Source: Micromonospora alfalfae (GTDB taxonomy: Bacteria > Actinomycetota > Actinomycetes > Mycobacteriales > Micromonosporaceae). Taken from it: DNA of 64,000 bases. The stretch covers positions 62,001-126,000 of the forward strand of contig NZ_JAKKFH010000026.1 in assembly GCF_022230925.1 (NCBI RefSeq), in the 5' to 3' direction. Below the pieces are notes generated by a model. It saw only the letters and a program-made list of their open reading frames with translations. It searched no databases and was not told the DNA's origin. Made by a program: the position numbers and the translations under genes. Below, one piece after another: positions 43,438 through 51,373 of this stretch (position 1 is its first letter; each line of letters starts with the position of its first letter).

Positions 43438-43599
43438 TCACTTCCAGCTGGCCGGCTCGCCAAGGTCGTCGGCGACCCGGAGCCCGCCGATGACGGTGCT
43501 GACCTCCGCGTCCGTGGGCGACCGCTCCCAGCGGTTCTCGTGCCCCATGGACAGCAGGGTGTTCGGAATGCCGAGTACGTGCCACTCAGACGCCGTCAC
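43438..43599 (-). CDS. Small hypothetical protein (53 residues)
   Basis: A GTG at 43599 opens a 53-codon frame ending at TGA 43438-43440. The product begins VTASEWHVLGIPNTLLSMGHENR and ends in an acidic/hydrophobic stretch with DDLGEPASWK. Third codon positions are almost all G or C, unlike the alternative frames, which supports real coding. No family is known to me. It sits in line with the zinc-ribbon gene and may form a two-gene unit. Confidence 0.68.
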   Translation of the reverse strand: MTASEWHVLGIPNTLLSMGHENRWERSPTDAEVSTVIGGLRVADDLGEPASWK

Positions 43600-43621
43600 C
43601 GACGCCCACTGTTGACACCGG

Positions 43622-45412
43622 TCAGCGGTGCGAGTGGTCGCGGAAGCCGCGGCGGGTCTTGCGGCCCAGGTAGCCGGCGGTGACCAGGTGCTCCAGCAGC
43701 GGCGCTGGCGCGAAGCCCGGCTCGCGCAGTTCCAGGTACAGCTCGCGCTGGATGGCCAGGGAGACGTCCAACCCGACCACGTCGAGCAGCTCGAACGGGC
43801 CCATCGGGTAGCCGCAGCCCAGCTTCATGGCGTGGTCGATGTCGTCGGCCGTCGAGTAGCTGGCCTCCAGCATCTTCACCGCGTCGTTCAGGTACGGGAA
43901 CAGCAGCGCGTTGACGATGAAGCCGGACCGGTCGCCGCAGACCACGCCGGTCTTGCCGAGCGCGGCGCAGACGGCGCGGGCGGTGGCGGTGGCCTCCGGG
44001 GAGGTGCGGATGGTGCGGACGACCTCGACCAACGGCATGACCGGGGCCGGGTTGAAGAAGTGCAGCCCGACCACGTCGGCCGGCCGCTGGGTGGCCATGG
44101 CCACGTCGATCACCGGCAGCGACGAGGTGGTGGTGGCGAGCAACACACCCGGCTTGCAGATCTCGTCGAGGCTGGCGAAGAGGGCCTTCTTGACGCTCAA
44201 CTCCTCGACGACCGCCTCGACCACGAGGTCGACGTCGGCGAGGTGGTCGAGCGTGGCGGACCAGCTGATCCGCCCCAGGGCGGCGTCCCGGTCGGCCTCG
44301 GCGAGCTTGCCGCGCACCACACCCTTGTTGAGCGAGGTCTTCACCGCCTCGCAGACCTTCGCGGACTTCTCCATGCCGCGGGTCACCGAGACGACCTCGT
44401 AGCCGGCCTTCGCGAAGACCTCGATGATCCCGGTGGCCATGGTTCCGGAGCCGACCACGCCGACCTTCGCGATGGCGCGAGCGCCGTCGGCGAGCGCGGC
44501 GTCCGTGGCCAGCGGCGTCGTCTCATCCGGTACGACCACCGGGGAGCCGGGCCGCTCGTAGGTGTAGAAGCCCCGACCCGACTTCCGGCCGAGCAGCCCT
44601 GCCGTGACCATCTGCTTGAGCAGCGGCACGGGGGCGTGGCGGCGGTCCCGCCCGCCGCGCCGGTACATGGTGTCCAGGATCTCGTACGCGGTGTCCAGGC
44701 CGATCAGGTCCATCAACGCCAGCGGGCCCATCGGCAGGCCGCAGCCGAGCTTCATTGCGGCGTCGATGTCCTCCCGGGTCGCGTAGTGCGACTCGAACAT
44801 GCCGACCGCGTGGTTGAGGTAGCCGAAGAGCAGCGCGTTGGCGATGAAGCCGGCCCGGTCGTTGATGGTGACGTCGACCTTGCCGAGGCGGGCGCAGAGC
44901 GCCTCCACGTCGGCGACCACCTCGGGTGCGGTGACGACAGTGCGGACCACCTCGACAAGCTTCATCACCGGGGCCGGGTTGAAGAAGTGGATGCCGATCA
45001 CCTGGTTGGGTCGGCTGGTGGCGACGGAGATCTCGGTGACGCTCAACGACGAGGTGTTTGTGGCGAGGATCGTCTCCGGTCGGCAGACCCGGTCCAGCTC
45101 GGCGAAGATCCGCTGCTTGAGGTCCAGGTGCTCGGGCACCGCCTCGATGACCAGGTCGACGGAGTGCAGCGCGTCCAGCCCGACCGCGAAGTGCACCCGC
45201 TCGTGCAGGGCGTCGCGGTCCGCCTCGGCGAGCTTGCCCTTGGCGACCGCCCGGTCGGTGGAGCCCTTCAGGGTGGCCCGACCGCGCTCCAGCGCCGGCG
45301 CGGAGATTTCCACTGCCACCACGTCGATGCCGTTGCGGGCGAAGACCTCGACGATGCCGGCACCCATGGTGCCCAGCCCCACCACACCAACGGTGCTGAA
45401 CTCGCGCGCCAC
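43622..45412 (-). CDS. Tandem-fused 3-hydroxybutyryl/3-hydroxyacyl-CoA dehydrogenase
   Basis: GTG 45412 follows GGGGAGG at six bases and gives 596 residues. Two complete dehydrogenase units follow one another. Each has a Rossmann loop (VGLGTMGAG; VGSGTMATG), a dimer motif (IGIHFFNPAPVMKLVEVV; VGLHFFNPAPVMPLVEVV) with the catalytic His, and a C-terminal helical domain (KLGCGLPMGPLALMDLIGLD; KLGCGYPMGPFELLDVVGLD). The enzyme reduces acetoacetyl-CoA or oxidises 3-hydroxyacyl-CoA with NAD(P)H. A fused form of similar length is known in Streptomyces (SCO5385). Operator site D lies 32 bp upstream, which places it in the proposed acyl-CoA regulon. Confidence 0.93.
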   Translation of the reverse strand: MAREFSTVGVVGLGTMGAGIVEVFARNGIDVVAVEISAPALERGRATLKGSTDRAVAKGKLAEADRDALHERVHFAVGLDALHSVDLVIEAVPEHLDLKQRIFAELDRVCRPETILATNTSSLSVTEISVATSRPNQVIGIHFFNPAPVMKLVEVVRTVVTAPEVVADVEALCARLGKVDVTINDRAGFIANALLFGYLNHAVGMFESHYATREDIDAAMKLGCGLPMGPLALMDLIGLDTAYEILDTMYRRGGRDRRHAPVPLLKQMVTAGLLGRKSGRGFYTYERPGSPVVVPDETTPLATDAALADGARAIAKVGVVGSGTMATGIIEVFAKAGYEVVSVTRGMEKSAKVCEAVKTSLNKGVVRGKLAEADRDAALGRISWSATLDHLADVDLVVEAVVEELSVKKALFASLDEICKPGVLLATTTSSLPVIDVAMATQRPADVVGLHFFNPAPVMPLVEVVRTIRTSPEATATARAVCAALGKTGVVCGDRSGFIVNALLFPYLNDAVKMLEASYSTADDIDHAMKLGCGYPMGPFELLDVVGLDVSLAIQRELYLELREPGFAPAPLLEHLVTAGYLGRKTRRGFRDHSHR

Positions 45413-45443
45413 GACCGGCCTCCCCAGAGACTCCACACGGCCA

Positions 45444-45459
45444 CTGAACGGCCGCTAAG
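45444..45459. promoter_or_regulatory. Shared acyl-CoA operator, site D (fused dehydrogenase)
   Basis: On the minus strand the site reads CTTAGCGGCCGTTCAG, 14 of 16 identical to site A and with better dyad symmetry. It lies 32 bp upstream of the GTG at 45412. Confidence 0.7.
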
Positions 45460-45538
45460 GTTATGCGCGCGAGTCTGCCACGTGACAATGAGTTGTCGAG
45501 ACGCCGTGGCATATTTCACCAACGGCTCGGCATTGCCG

Positions 45539-46600
45539 CTACTCGGCCGCCACGCTGGTCAGGGCCAACAATTCCGCGACGAACTCCGCCGGGCGCTCCA
45601 GGTGCGGGCTGTGTCCGCAACCGGGCAGCACCACCTCGTGGTACGCGCCGCCGGCCGCCGCGTACCGGTCGAGCACCGCCCGGGTCTGGCCGACCATCGG
45701 CTGCGGTGGGCAGGCGTCCGCGCCGGGCCAGCCGGGCACGAGATCCAGCGAACCCAGGTACGCCAGGTCGAAGAGCGAAGTGTCCGAGACGATGACGTCG
45801 ACGTCTCCGCGTACCCAGGTGACCGGCGGTTTCTCGGCGACGGCCACCAGTTCGTCGGCGAGCCGGAACCAGGTCGGCGCGAGCGCGTTGAGCACCCCGC
45901 GCTCCCCCGGCGCGGTGCCCGGCCAGTTCTCGGACGGCACCGCCGTGCCCGGGTAGTTGTCGTCCCCGGTGGCTGTGGAGAGCACGGTGTCCAGCAGCAG
46001 TTCCTCGTCCTCGACCAGAGAGTCGGGATCGGCCACGTAGGTGGCTCGCAGCACGGCGCGCGGGCTGGCCGGCGCGTCGGCGCTCCGGTCACCGGCCGCG
46101 AGACGGGCGACGAAGTCCGGGTTCGCCGTGCCGGCGCCGGTGCCGGCGAAGTCGGGGGTGGTCGGCGTGCCGGTCAGGTCGCGGGTGCCGCCGAAGCCGT
46201 ACGGGGAGACCGGCGCGGCGAGCAGCAACGCCCCCACCCGGTGCGGATGGTCGACCAGCAGGCGCATCGCCACGCCGCCGCCGAGGGAGTGCCCGACCAC
46301 CACCGGGCGCGCGTCGGCGTCGAAGAGCGACGGGTCGTCGAGTAGGGCGGCCACGTCGTCGGCGAAGTCCCGCAGGCCCCGGGTGGCGTCCACCGGGGCG
46401 GTCGCCGAGTCGCCGTACCCCCGTAGGTCGGGGGCGACCACCCGCAGCGTCGGTGGCAGGCGACGGACCAGCGGCTCCCAGAACAGCGCGGACGAGCAGT
46501 TGCCGTGGATCAGCAGCACCGGTGTGCCGTCCGGCGGGCCGGCCACCCGTACCGCCTGGGTGATGCCGTTCGCCGTCACGGTCCGCTGCTCGGTCTCCAT
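45539..46600 (-). CDS. Alpha/beta hydrolase
   Basis: The 353-residue protein from ATG 46600 (ATG 46609 also possible; neither has a clear ribosome site) has the classic hydrolase layout. LLIHGNCSSALFWEPLVRRL holds the oxyanion loop, VVAPDLRGYGDS follows, the nucleophile elbow is VVVGHSLGGGVAMRL, a cap insertion comes next, then the acid near WVRGDVDVIVSD and the His in LPGCGHSPHLERP. The extended cap suggests a specific small-molecule ester or epoxide substrate, which cannot be named. It is transcribed towards the fused dehydrogenase gene's promoter side but separated by a gap. Confidence 0.86.
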   Translation of the reverse strand: METEQRTVTANGITQAVRVAGPPDGTPVLLIHGNCSSALFWEPLVRRLPPTLRVVAPDLRGYGDSATAPVDATRGLRDFADDVAALLDDPSLFDADARPVVVGHSLGGGVAMRLLVDHPHRVGALLLAAPVSPYGFGGTRDLTGTPTTPDFAGTGAGTANPDFVARLAAGDRSADAPASPRAVLRATYVADPDSLVEDEELLLDTVLSTATGDDNYPGTAVPSENWPGTAPGERGVLNALAPTWFRLADELVAVAEKPPVTWVRGDVDVIVSDTSLFDLAYLGSLDLVPGWPGADACPPQPMVGQTRAVLDRYAAAGGAYHEVVLPGCGHSPHLERPAEFVAELLALTSVAAE

Positions 46601-46689
46601 CCGCGGCATGCTGCCACGGGCGTCCCCGCCGGTCCAGGTGTCGGACCGCCACCCAACGGAGCCGCCCGGTGTGGCAGACCGCCAGGCGA

Positions 46690-47106
46690 TCAGCGACGCG
46701 AGCCCGGTGGCGCGGCCAGCGGCAACGGCAACGTCGGTCGGACGTCGCGCCGGGACGGGCCGAAGCTGAGCCCCACCGGGTCGGTGAGCGCCACCCCGGG
46801 GTCGAACAGACGCAGTTCGGTACGGCCCAGCCGGATCACGTCACCGTCGGAGAGTCGTTCCACCTCGGTGATCCGCCGGTCGTTGAGCCAGGTGCCGTTG
46901 GTGGAGCCCAGGTCCCGCAGGGACGGGCCCTCCGGTGCCAGCCACACCTCGGCGTGGCGACGGCTCAGGTGTGGGTCGTTGATGACCACCTGACCGCTCG
47001 GCGCTCGGCCGATCACCTGTATCTCGGCTCGCATACGAAAGCTCGCGCCGCGCATCGGTCCACCCGCGACCGTCAACAGCGGCATCAGTTCCGGATGTTC
47101 CTCCAT
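46690..47106 (-). CDS. FHA domain protein
   Basis: The 138-residue protein is one forkhead-associated domain: VIGRAPSGQVVINDPHLSRRHAEVWL, then LRDLGSTNGTWLNDRRI and LSDGDVIRLGRTELRL. The Arg, Ser and Asn of GR..LSRRH..STNGT are the phosphothreonine-binding positions. The rest is a short Pro-rich tail. It should bind a Thr-phosphorylated partner of a Ser/Thr kinase not present in the window. GGAGGG lies about ten bases before the ATG. It is 83 bp downstream of nothing on its strand and diverges from the aldehyde dehydrogenase gene. Confidence 0.92.
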   Translation of the reverse strand: MEEHPELMPLLTVAGGPMRGASFRMRAEIQVIGRAPSGQVVINDPHLSRRHAEVWLAPEGPSLRDLGSTNGTWLNDRRITEVERLSDGDVIRLGRTELRLFDPGVALTDPVGLSFGPSRRDVRPTLPLPLAAPPGSRR

Positions 47107-47363
47107 GGACAGTCAGCCCTCCACCCCACACCGTCACTCCGCGCGTCAGCTTGCCATCAGACGGTAGTCGTCAATACCGACCGGCCGGTCAGCCTCTCGT
47201 CACCTCCCGGCCACCTGCCGTTCGACGATTCGGGCGGGCCGCGTCCTTCACCAACGGCCTGACCTGCACTGATCAACGATCGGCCGGGTTGGTGCGACGC
47301 CGCTCCCTCGGGCCCGAATCGGGGACCCTACCGGTGAGTAATCCTCGGGTCTAGACTTCCGCC

Positions 47364-48860
47364 ATGACGGCAGTGCATATCCCGGGCGTTCCGGTCATCG
47401 ACTCGGGTCAATTGGTCTCCACCAGCCCGGCGACCGGCGCCGAGGCCGGCCGTCTCCCGGTCGCCACCGATGCCGACGTGCGGCAGGCCGTCGACCGCGC
47501 CCGCGCCGCCGGCGAGTGGTGGGCGGGTCTCGGCTTCACCGGCCGCCGCCAGCGGATGCTGCGGTGGCGCGCCCTGCTCGCCAAGCGCATCGAGCAGTTG
47601 GCCGAGTTGGTGCACGTCGAGGGCGGGAAGCCGGTCGCCGACGCCATCGTCGAGATCGTCACCGCGATCGAGCACATCGACTGGGCCGCCCGCAACGCCG
47701 GCCGCGTGCTCGGTCCACGTCGGGTGCGGTCCCGGCTCATCCTCGCCGAGTTCTCCGGGCACCTCGAATACCAGCCGTATGGGGTGGTCGGCGTGATCGG
47801 GCCGTGGAACTATCCGGTCTTCACGCCGATCGGCTCCGCCGCGTACGCCCTCGCCGCCGGCAACGCCGTGGTGCTCAAGCCGAGCGAGTACACGCCCGCC
47901 GTCGGTCAGTGGCTGGTGGACAGCTTCGCCGAGGTGGTGCCCGAGCAGCCGGTCTTCACCGCCGTGCACGGGCTGGGCGACGTGGGCGCGGCGCTGTGCC
48001 GCTCCGGCGTCAACAAACTGGCCTTCACCGGCTCCACCGCCACCGCCCGAAAGGTGATGGCCGCCTGCGCCGAGACGCTGACCCCGGTGCTCATCGAGGG
48101 CGGCGGCAAGGACGCCATGATCGTTGACAGCGACGCCGACCTGGACGCGGCCGCCGAGGCGTGCGTCTGGGGCGGCATGACCAACGCCGGCCAGACCTGC
48201 ATCGGCATCGAGCGGGTGTACGCCGTCGACGCCGTCTTCGACACCTTCGTCGACAAGGTGGTGACCCGCGCCGGTCGGCTGACTGTCGGGCCGGAGGGCA
48301 CCGACATCGGCCCGATCACCATGCCCAAGCAGATCGACGTGATTCGCCGGCACATCGACGCCGCCATCACGTCCGGCGGGCGCGCCGTGCTCGGTGGCCC
48401 GAGCGCCGTGCAGCCGCCGTACGTCCACCCCACAGTGCTGGTGGACGTTCCGGAGGAGTCGGCGGCCGTCCGCGAGGAGACGTTCGGCCCCACGCTGACC
48501 ATCAGCCGGGTCCGCGACGCCGACGAGGCAGTCGCCCGCGCCAACGCCCTGTCGTACGGCCTCGGGGGTTCGGTCTTCGGCCGGCGGCGCGCGGTGGCCA
48601 TCGCCCGGCGACTGCGCTCCGGGATGGCGTCGATCAACTCCACGCTGACCTTCGCCGGCATGTCCACACTGCCGTTCGGCGGTGTCGGCGACTCCGGCTT
48701 CGGGCGGATCCACGGGGAGGACGGCCTGCGTGAGTTCGGTCGGGCCAAGGCGATCACCCGACGTCGTGCCCGGTCGCTGCTGCCGTCGATGACCTTCGAA
48801 CGCACCCCCGCCGACGTGGCCCGACTCGTCAAGGCCATCAAGGTCATGTACGGAAGGTAA
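47364..48860 (+). CDS. Aldehyde dehydrogenase family protein
   Basis: The 498-residue protein has all aldehyde dehydrogenase landmarks: YGVVGVIGPWNYPVFTP, VLKPSEYTP, FTGSTATARKVM, the general-base Glu in PVLIEGGGKDAMIV, the nucleophile Cys in NAGQTCIGIERV, and EETFGPTLTISRV with PFGGVGDSGFGR near the end. It oxidises an aldehyde to the acid with NAD(P). The substrate is unknown; the sequence is closest to the bacterial succinate-semialdehyde/benzaldehyde-type branch by general look only. TAGACT at 47352-47357 lies six bases before the ATG, so the transcript is probably leaderless. Confidence 0.94.
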   Translation: MTAVHIPGVPVIDSGQLVSTSPATGAEAGRLPVATDADVRQAVDRARAAGEWWAGLGFTGRRQRMLRWRALLAKRIEQLAELVHVEGGKPVADAIVEIVTAIEHIDWAARNAGRVLGPRRVRSRLILAEFSGHLEYQPYGVVGVIGPWNYPVFTPIGSAAYALAAGNAVVLKPSEYTPAVGQWLVDSFAEVVPEQPVFTAVHGLGDVGAALCRSGVNKLAFTGSTATARKVMAACAETLTPVLIEGGGKDAMIVDSDADLDAAAEACVWGGMTNAGQTCIGIERVYAVDAVFDTFVDKVVTRAGRLTVGPEGTDIGPITMPKQIDVIRRHIDAAITSGGRAVLGGPSAVQPPYVHPTVLVDVPEESAAVREETFGPTLTISRVRDADEAVARANALSYGLGGSVFGRRRAVAIARRLRSGMASINSTLTFAGMSTLPFGGVGDSGFGRIHGEDGLREFGRAKAITRRRARSLLPSMTFERTPADVARLVKAIKVMYGR

Positions 48861-48940
48861 GTGTCGGATAACCGATCATCAACAAGGATCGGCGTATCCA
48901 CATGTTTATACGCCGTGGTCACGGCGGTACATTGCGTTAA

Positions 48941-49597
48941 ATGGGCCCCAATCGATTGCGCTACCGCCTTGTCGACAGTGACCAGTCGTGGAGCGCCCGA
49001 CGGCGTCGGCACCGCTCGGACTGGCTGGCGCGCACCTTCCCCGACATCGGCGACATGCACGTCGTCGACCTCGGTGGTCGGCTCGGCACCTGGCACCGCG
49101 CCACGGTCAGACCGGCCCGGGTGACAGTCGTCAACCTGGAGCAGCCGCCCGCCGTCGTCCCGGAATGGGCCCACGTCGAGCAGGCCGACGCCTGCGACCT
49201 GCCCCCGCACCTCACCAGGGGCAGCTACGACCTGGTCTTCTCGAACTCGGTGCTGGAGCATGTCGGCGGGCACGAGCGCCGGATTCGCTTCGCCGCCGCC
49301 GTCCGCTCACTGGCCGACCGGCACTGGGTGCAGACGCCCTACCGCTACTTCCCCATCGAGCCACACTGGATCGCGCCGGGAATGCAGTTCCTGCCGGTAC
49401 GACTGCGCACAGCGTTCGCCCAACGCTGGCCGCTCGGGCACAAGCCGACCCGCAGTCACGCCGCCGCCATCCACCAGGTGCTCTGGACCGAGCTGCTGGA
49501 CCGTTCGCAGATGCGCCACTACTTCCCCGACTCGACGATGCTGGTGGAGCGGGTGTTCGGCCTGCCGAAGTCGCTGATCGCGGTGCGCAACGGGTAG
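48941..49597 (+). CDS. SAM-dependent methyltransferase
   Basis: The 218-residue protein has a class I methyltransferase core: MHVVDLGGRLGTWH for the SAM loop, VVNLEQPP, then YDLVFSNSVLEHVGGHERRIRFA, followed by TPYRYFPIEPHW. The last part (HKPTRSHAAAIHQVLWTELLDRSQMRHYFPDSTMLVERVFGLPKSLIAV) is typical of methyltransferases beside polysaccharide or lipid genes. The acceptor is unknown. TACATT (48928-48933) lies seven bases before the ATG and there is no ribosome site. Upstream AT-rich sequence holds CCGATC/GATCGG and CGTAT/ATACG short hairpins. Confidence 0.85.
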   Translation: MGPNRLRYRLVDSDQSWSARRRRHRSDWLARTFPDIGDMHVVDLGGRLGTWHRATVRPARVTVVNLEQPPAVVPEWAHVEQADACDLPPHLTRGSYDLVFSNSVLEHVGGHERRIRFAAAVRSLADRHWVQTPYRYFPIEPHWIAPGMQFLPVRLRTAFAQRWPLGHKPTRSHAAAIHQVLWTELLDRSQMRHYFPDSTMLVERVFGLPKSLIAVRNG

Positions 49598-49605
49598 GAC
49601 GCCGG

Positions 49606-50265
49606 TCAGAAGAGGGTCAGCTCGTCCTTCACGATGCCGCGCAGCTTGTCGTAGTCCACGACCACACACCGGATGCCCCGGTCGGTGGCGAGCACCCGGG
49701 CCTGCGGCTTGATCTCCTGGGCGGCGAAGACCCCGACGACGGGGCTGAGCAGCGGGTCACGGTTCATCAGCTCGAGATAACGGGTCAACTGTTCCACCCC
49801 GTCGATGTCGCCACGCCGCTTGACCTCGACGGCCACCGAACCCGAGTTGGCGTCCCGGCACAGCAGGTCGACCGGGCCGATCGCCGTCATGTACTCGCGA
49901 CGGACCAGCGTGAACCCCTCACCCAGGACACCCGGGTTGGCGGCCAGCAACTCCTGCAGGTGCGCCTCCACCCCGTCCTTGCGCAGGCCCGGATCCACAC
50001 CCAACTCGTACGAGGTGTCCTGGAAGATCTCCTCCAGGGTGATCCGCAGCTCCTCGCCAGCCTTGTTGACGACCCGCCACACACCGGGGGCCTCCTCCAA
50101 CCGACACGGCGGGCTCATCCAGTTCAACGGCTTGTACGCCCGGTCGTCGGCGTGAATAGACACCGACCCGTCCGCCTTCACCATCAGCAGCCGGGTGGCC
50201 AGCGGCAGGTGAGCCGAGAGCCGTCCGACGTAATCCACCGAGCACTTCGCAATGACCAACCGCAC
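49606..50265 (-). CDS. nucS: Endonuclease NucS/EndoMS (mismatch repair)
   Basis: The GTG at 50265 gives 219 residues and has TACCCT six bases upstream, a leaderless layout; the frame is open to 50310. NucS features are VRLVIAKCSVDYVGRLSAHLPLA at the start, LNWMSPPCR, and a RecB-like nuclease site with GPVDLLCRD and VAVEVKRRGDIDGVEQLTRYLE, ending in LTLF, a beta-clamp-like tail. NucS cuts double-stranded DNA at mismatches and replaces MutS/MutL repair in actinobacteria. The Asp of VDLL and the EVK are the metal-site residues. It converges with the methyltransferase gene with 8 bp between. Confidence 0.96.
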   Translation of the reverse strand: MRLVIAKCSVDYVGRLSAHLPLATRLLMVKADGSVSIHADDRAYKPLNWMSPPCRLEEAPGVWRVVNKAGEELRITLEEIFQDTSYELGVDPGLRKDGVEAHLQELLAANPGVLGEGFTLVRREYMTAIGPVDLLCRDANSGSVAVEVKRRGDIDGVEQLTRYLELMNRDPLLSPVVGVFAAQEIKPQARVLATDRGIRCVVVDYDKLRGIVKDELTLF

Positions 50266-50336
50266 CCGACGAGGGTAGCCGAGCACCCACCGGTCGCCAG
50301 CGAGCGGCACTGGCGCGTCGATGCGATGCTGAGACC

Positions 50337-50954
50337 GTGTTCGAAGTCCTCACCGGCACCGGTCTCGCCGCCTCGGCGGGGCTGAACGCCTACATACCCC
50401 TGCTCATCCTCGGTCTACTCGGCCGTTACACCGACCTGATCGACCTGCCCAGCGGCTGGACCTGGCTCGGCAACGGCTGGGTCATCGCCATCATGGCCGT
50501 GCTGCTCGCCGTGGAGATGGTGGCGGACAAGGTGCCAGTGGTCGACCACATCAACGACGTGGTGCAGACAGTGGTCCGACCCACCGCCGGTGGCCTTGCC
50601 TTCGGCGCCGGCTCCTCGTCGGAGACGGTGACGGTCAGCGACCCGGGGAGCTTCTTCTCATCCCACCAGTGGGTGCCGGTCGTCACCGGCGTACTGCTGG
50701 CGTTGGGCGTGCACCTGCTCAAATCCGCGGCCCGCCCGGTGATCAACGCGACCACCGCCGGGATCGGCGCGCCGGTCGCCAGCACCGCCGAGGACGCCAC
50801 CAGCGTGGTGGTCTCCCTGGTGGCGATCATCCTGCCGGTGCTGGTGCTCGTCGTCCTGGTCGGCCTGGCGTTCTTCGTCTTCTGGTTCTTCCGTCGTCGA
50901 TCCGAACGACGCCGCGAACGGGAGGCCGCCCGCGCCGCCGGCTTCCGCGTCTGA
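50337..50954 (+). CDS. DUF4126 membrane protein
   Basis: The 205-residue protein has a DUF4126 start (LTGTGLAASAGLNAYIPLLILGLLGRY), a re-entrant central part (EMVADKVPVVDHINDVVQTVVRPTAGGLAFGA), hydrophobic segments around 115-130, and a strong C-terminal helix (LVAIILPVLVLVVLVGLAFFVFWFF) followed by a basic tail. Function is unknown; the family is conserved in actinobacteria. GATGCT lies six bases before the GTG, and the gene diverges from nucS across 71 bp. Confidence 0.88.
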   Translation: MFEVLTGTGLAASAGLNAYIPLLILGLLGRYTDLIDLPSGWTWLGNGWVIAIMAVLLAVEMVADKVPVVDHINDVVQTVVRPTAGGLAFGAGSSSETVTVSDPGSFFSSHQWVPVVTGVLLALGVHLLKSAARPVINATTAGIGAPVASTAEDATSVVVSLVAIILPVLVLVVLVGLAFFVFWFFRRRSERRREREAARAAGFRV

Positions 50955-51039
50955 CACGGCGGATCGGCGGCCCGGCATACCGGGCTTCCCCAGGCTGACA
51001 AAAGCCTAGTATCGGGGCAAGAGCCTAGAGGAGGTCGGC

Positions 51040-51336
51040 ATGACCGCAGCGTTGGAGATGCCCCGAGTCCAGGAATGTGTGGTCGCCGCGTGCGCGTACA
51101 ACCAGTCGGGTGACTGCCACGCCTTCGCGATCACCATCGGCAGCATGGATCACGCCCACTGCCACACCTTCGTCGAGTCGCCCGTCCGGGGCGGCGTGGA
51201 GAGCCTGATCGCGCAGGTGGGCGCCTGCCAACGCGCCGACTGCCGGCACAACGAGCAGTTGGAGTGCCACGCGGCGTCGATCAGGGTCGGCCCGGACAAC
51301 GACATGGCCGACTGCATGACCTACGCCGGCCGCTGA
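51040..51336 (+). CDS. DUF1540 domain protein
   Basis: The 98-residue protein has two copies of the Cys-rich DUF1540 motif: VQECVVAACAYNQSGDCHAFAITIG and VGACQRADCRHNEQLECHAASIRVG, plus CHTF and CMTY at their ends. Each copy has four Cys arranged to hold a metal. GAGGAGG lies five bases before the ATG. Cytosolic; metal-dependent role inferred. Confidence 0.92.
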   Translation: MTAALEMPRVQECVVAACAYNQSGDCHAFAITIGSMDHAHCHTFVESPVRGGVESLIAQVGACQRADCRHNEQLECHAASIRVGPDNDMADCMTYAGR

Positions 51337-51373
51337 CCCACACCCGCCGCCGACCTGCCGGAACAGCCTTCGA

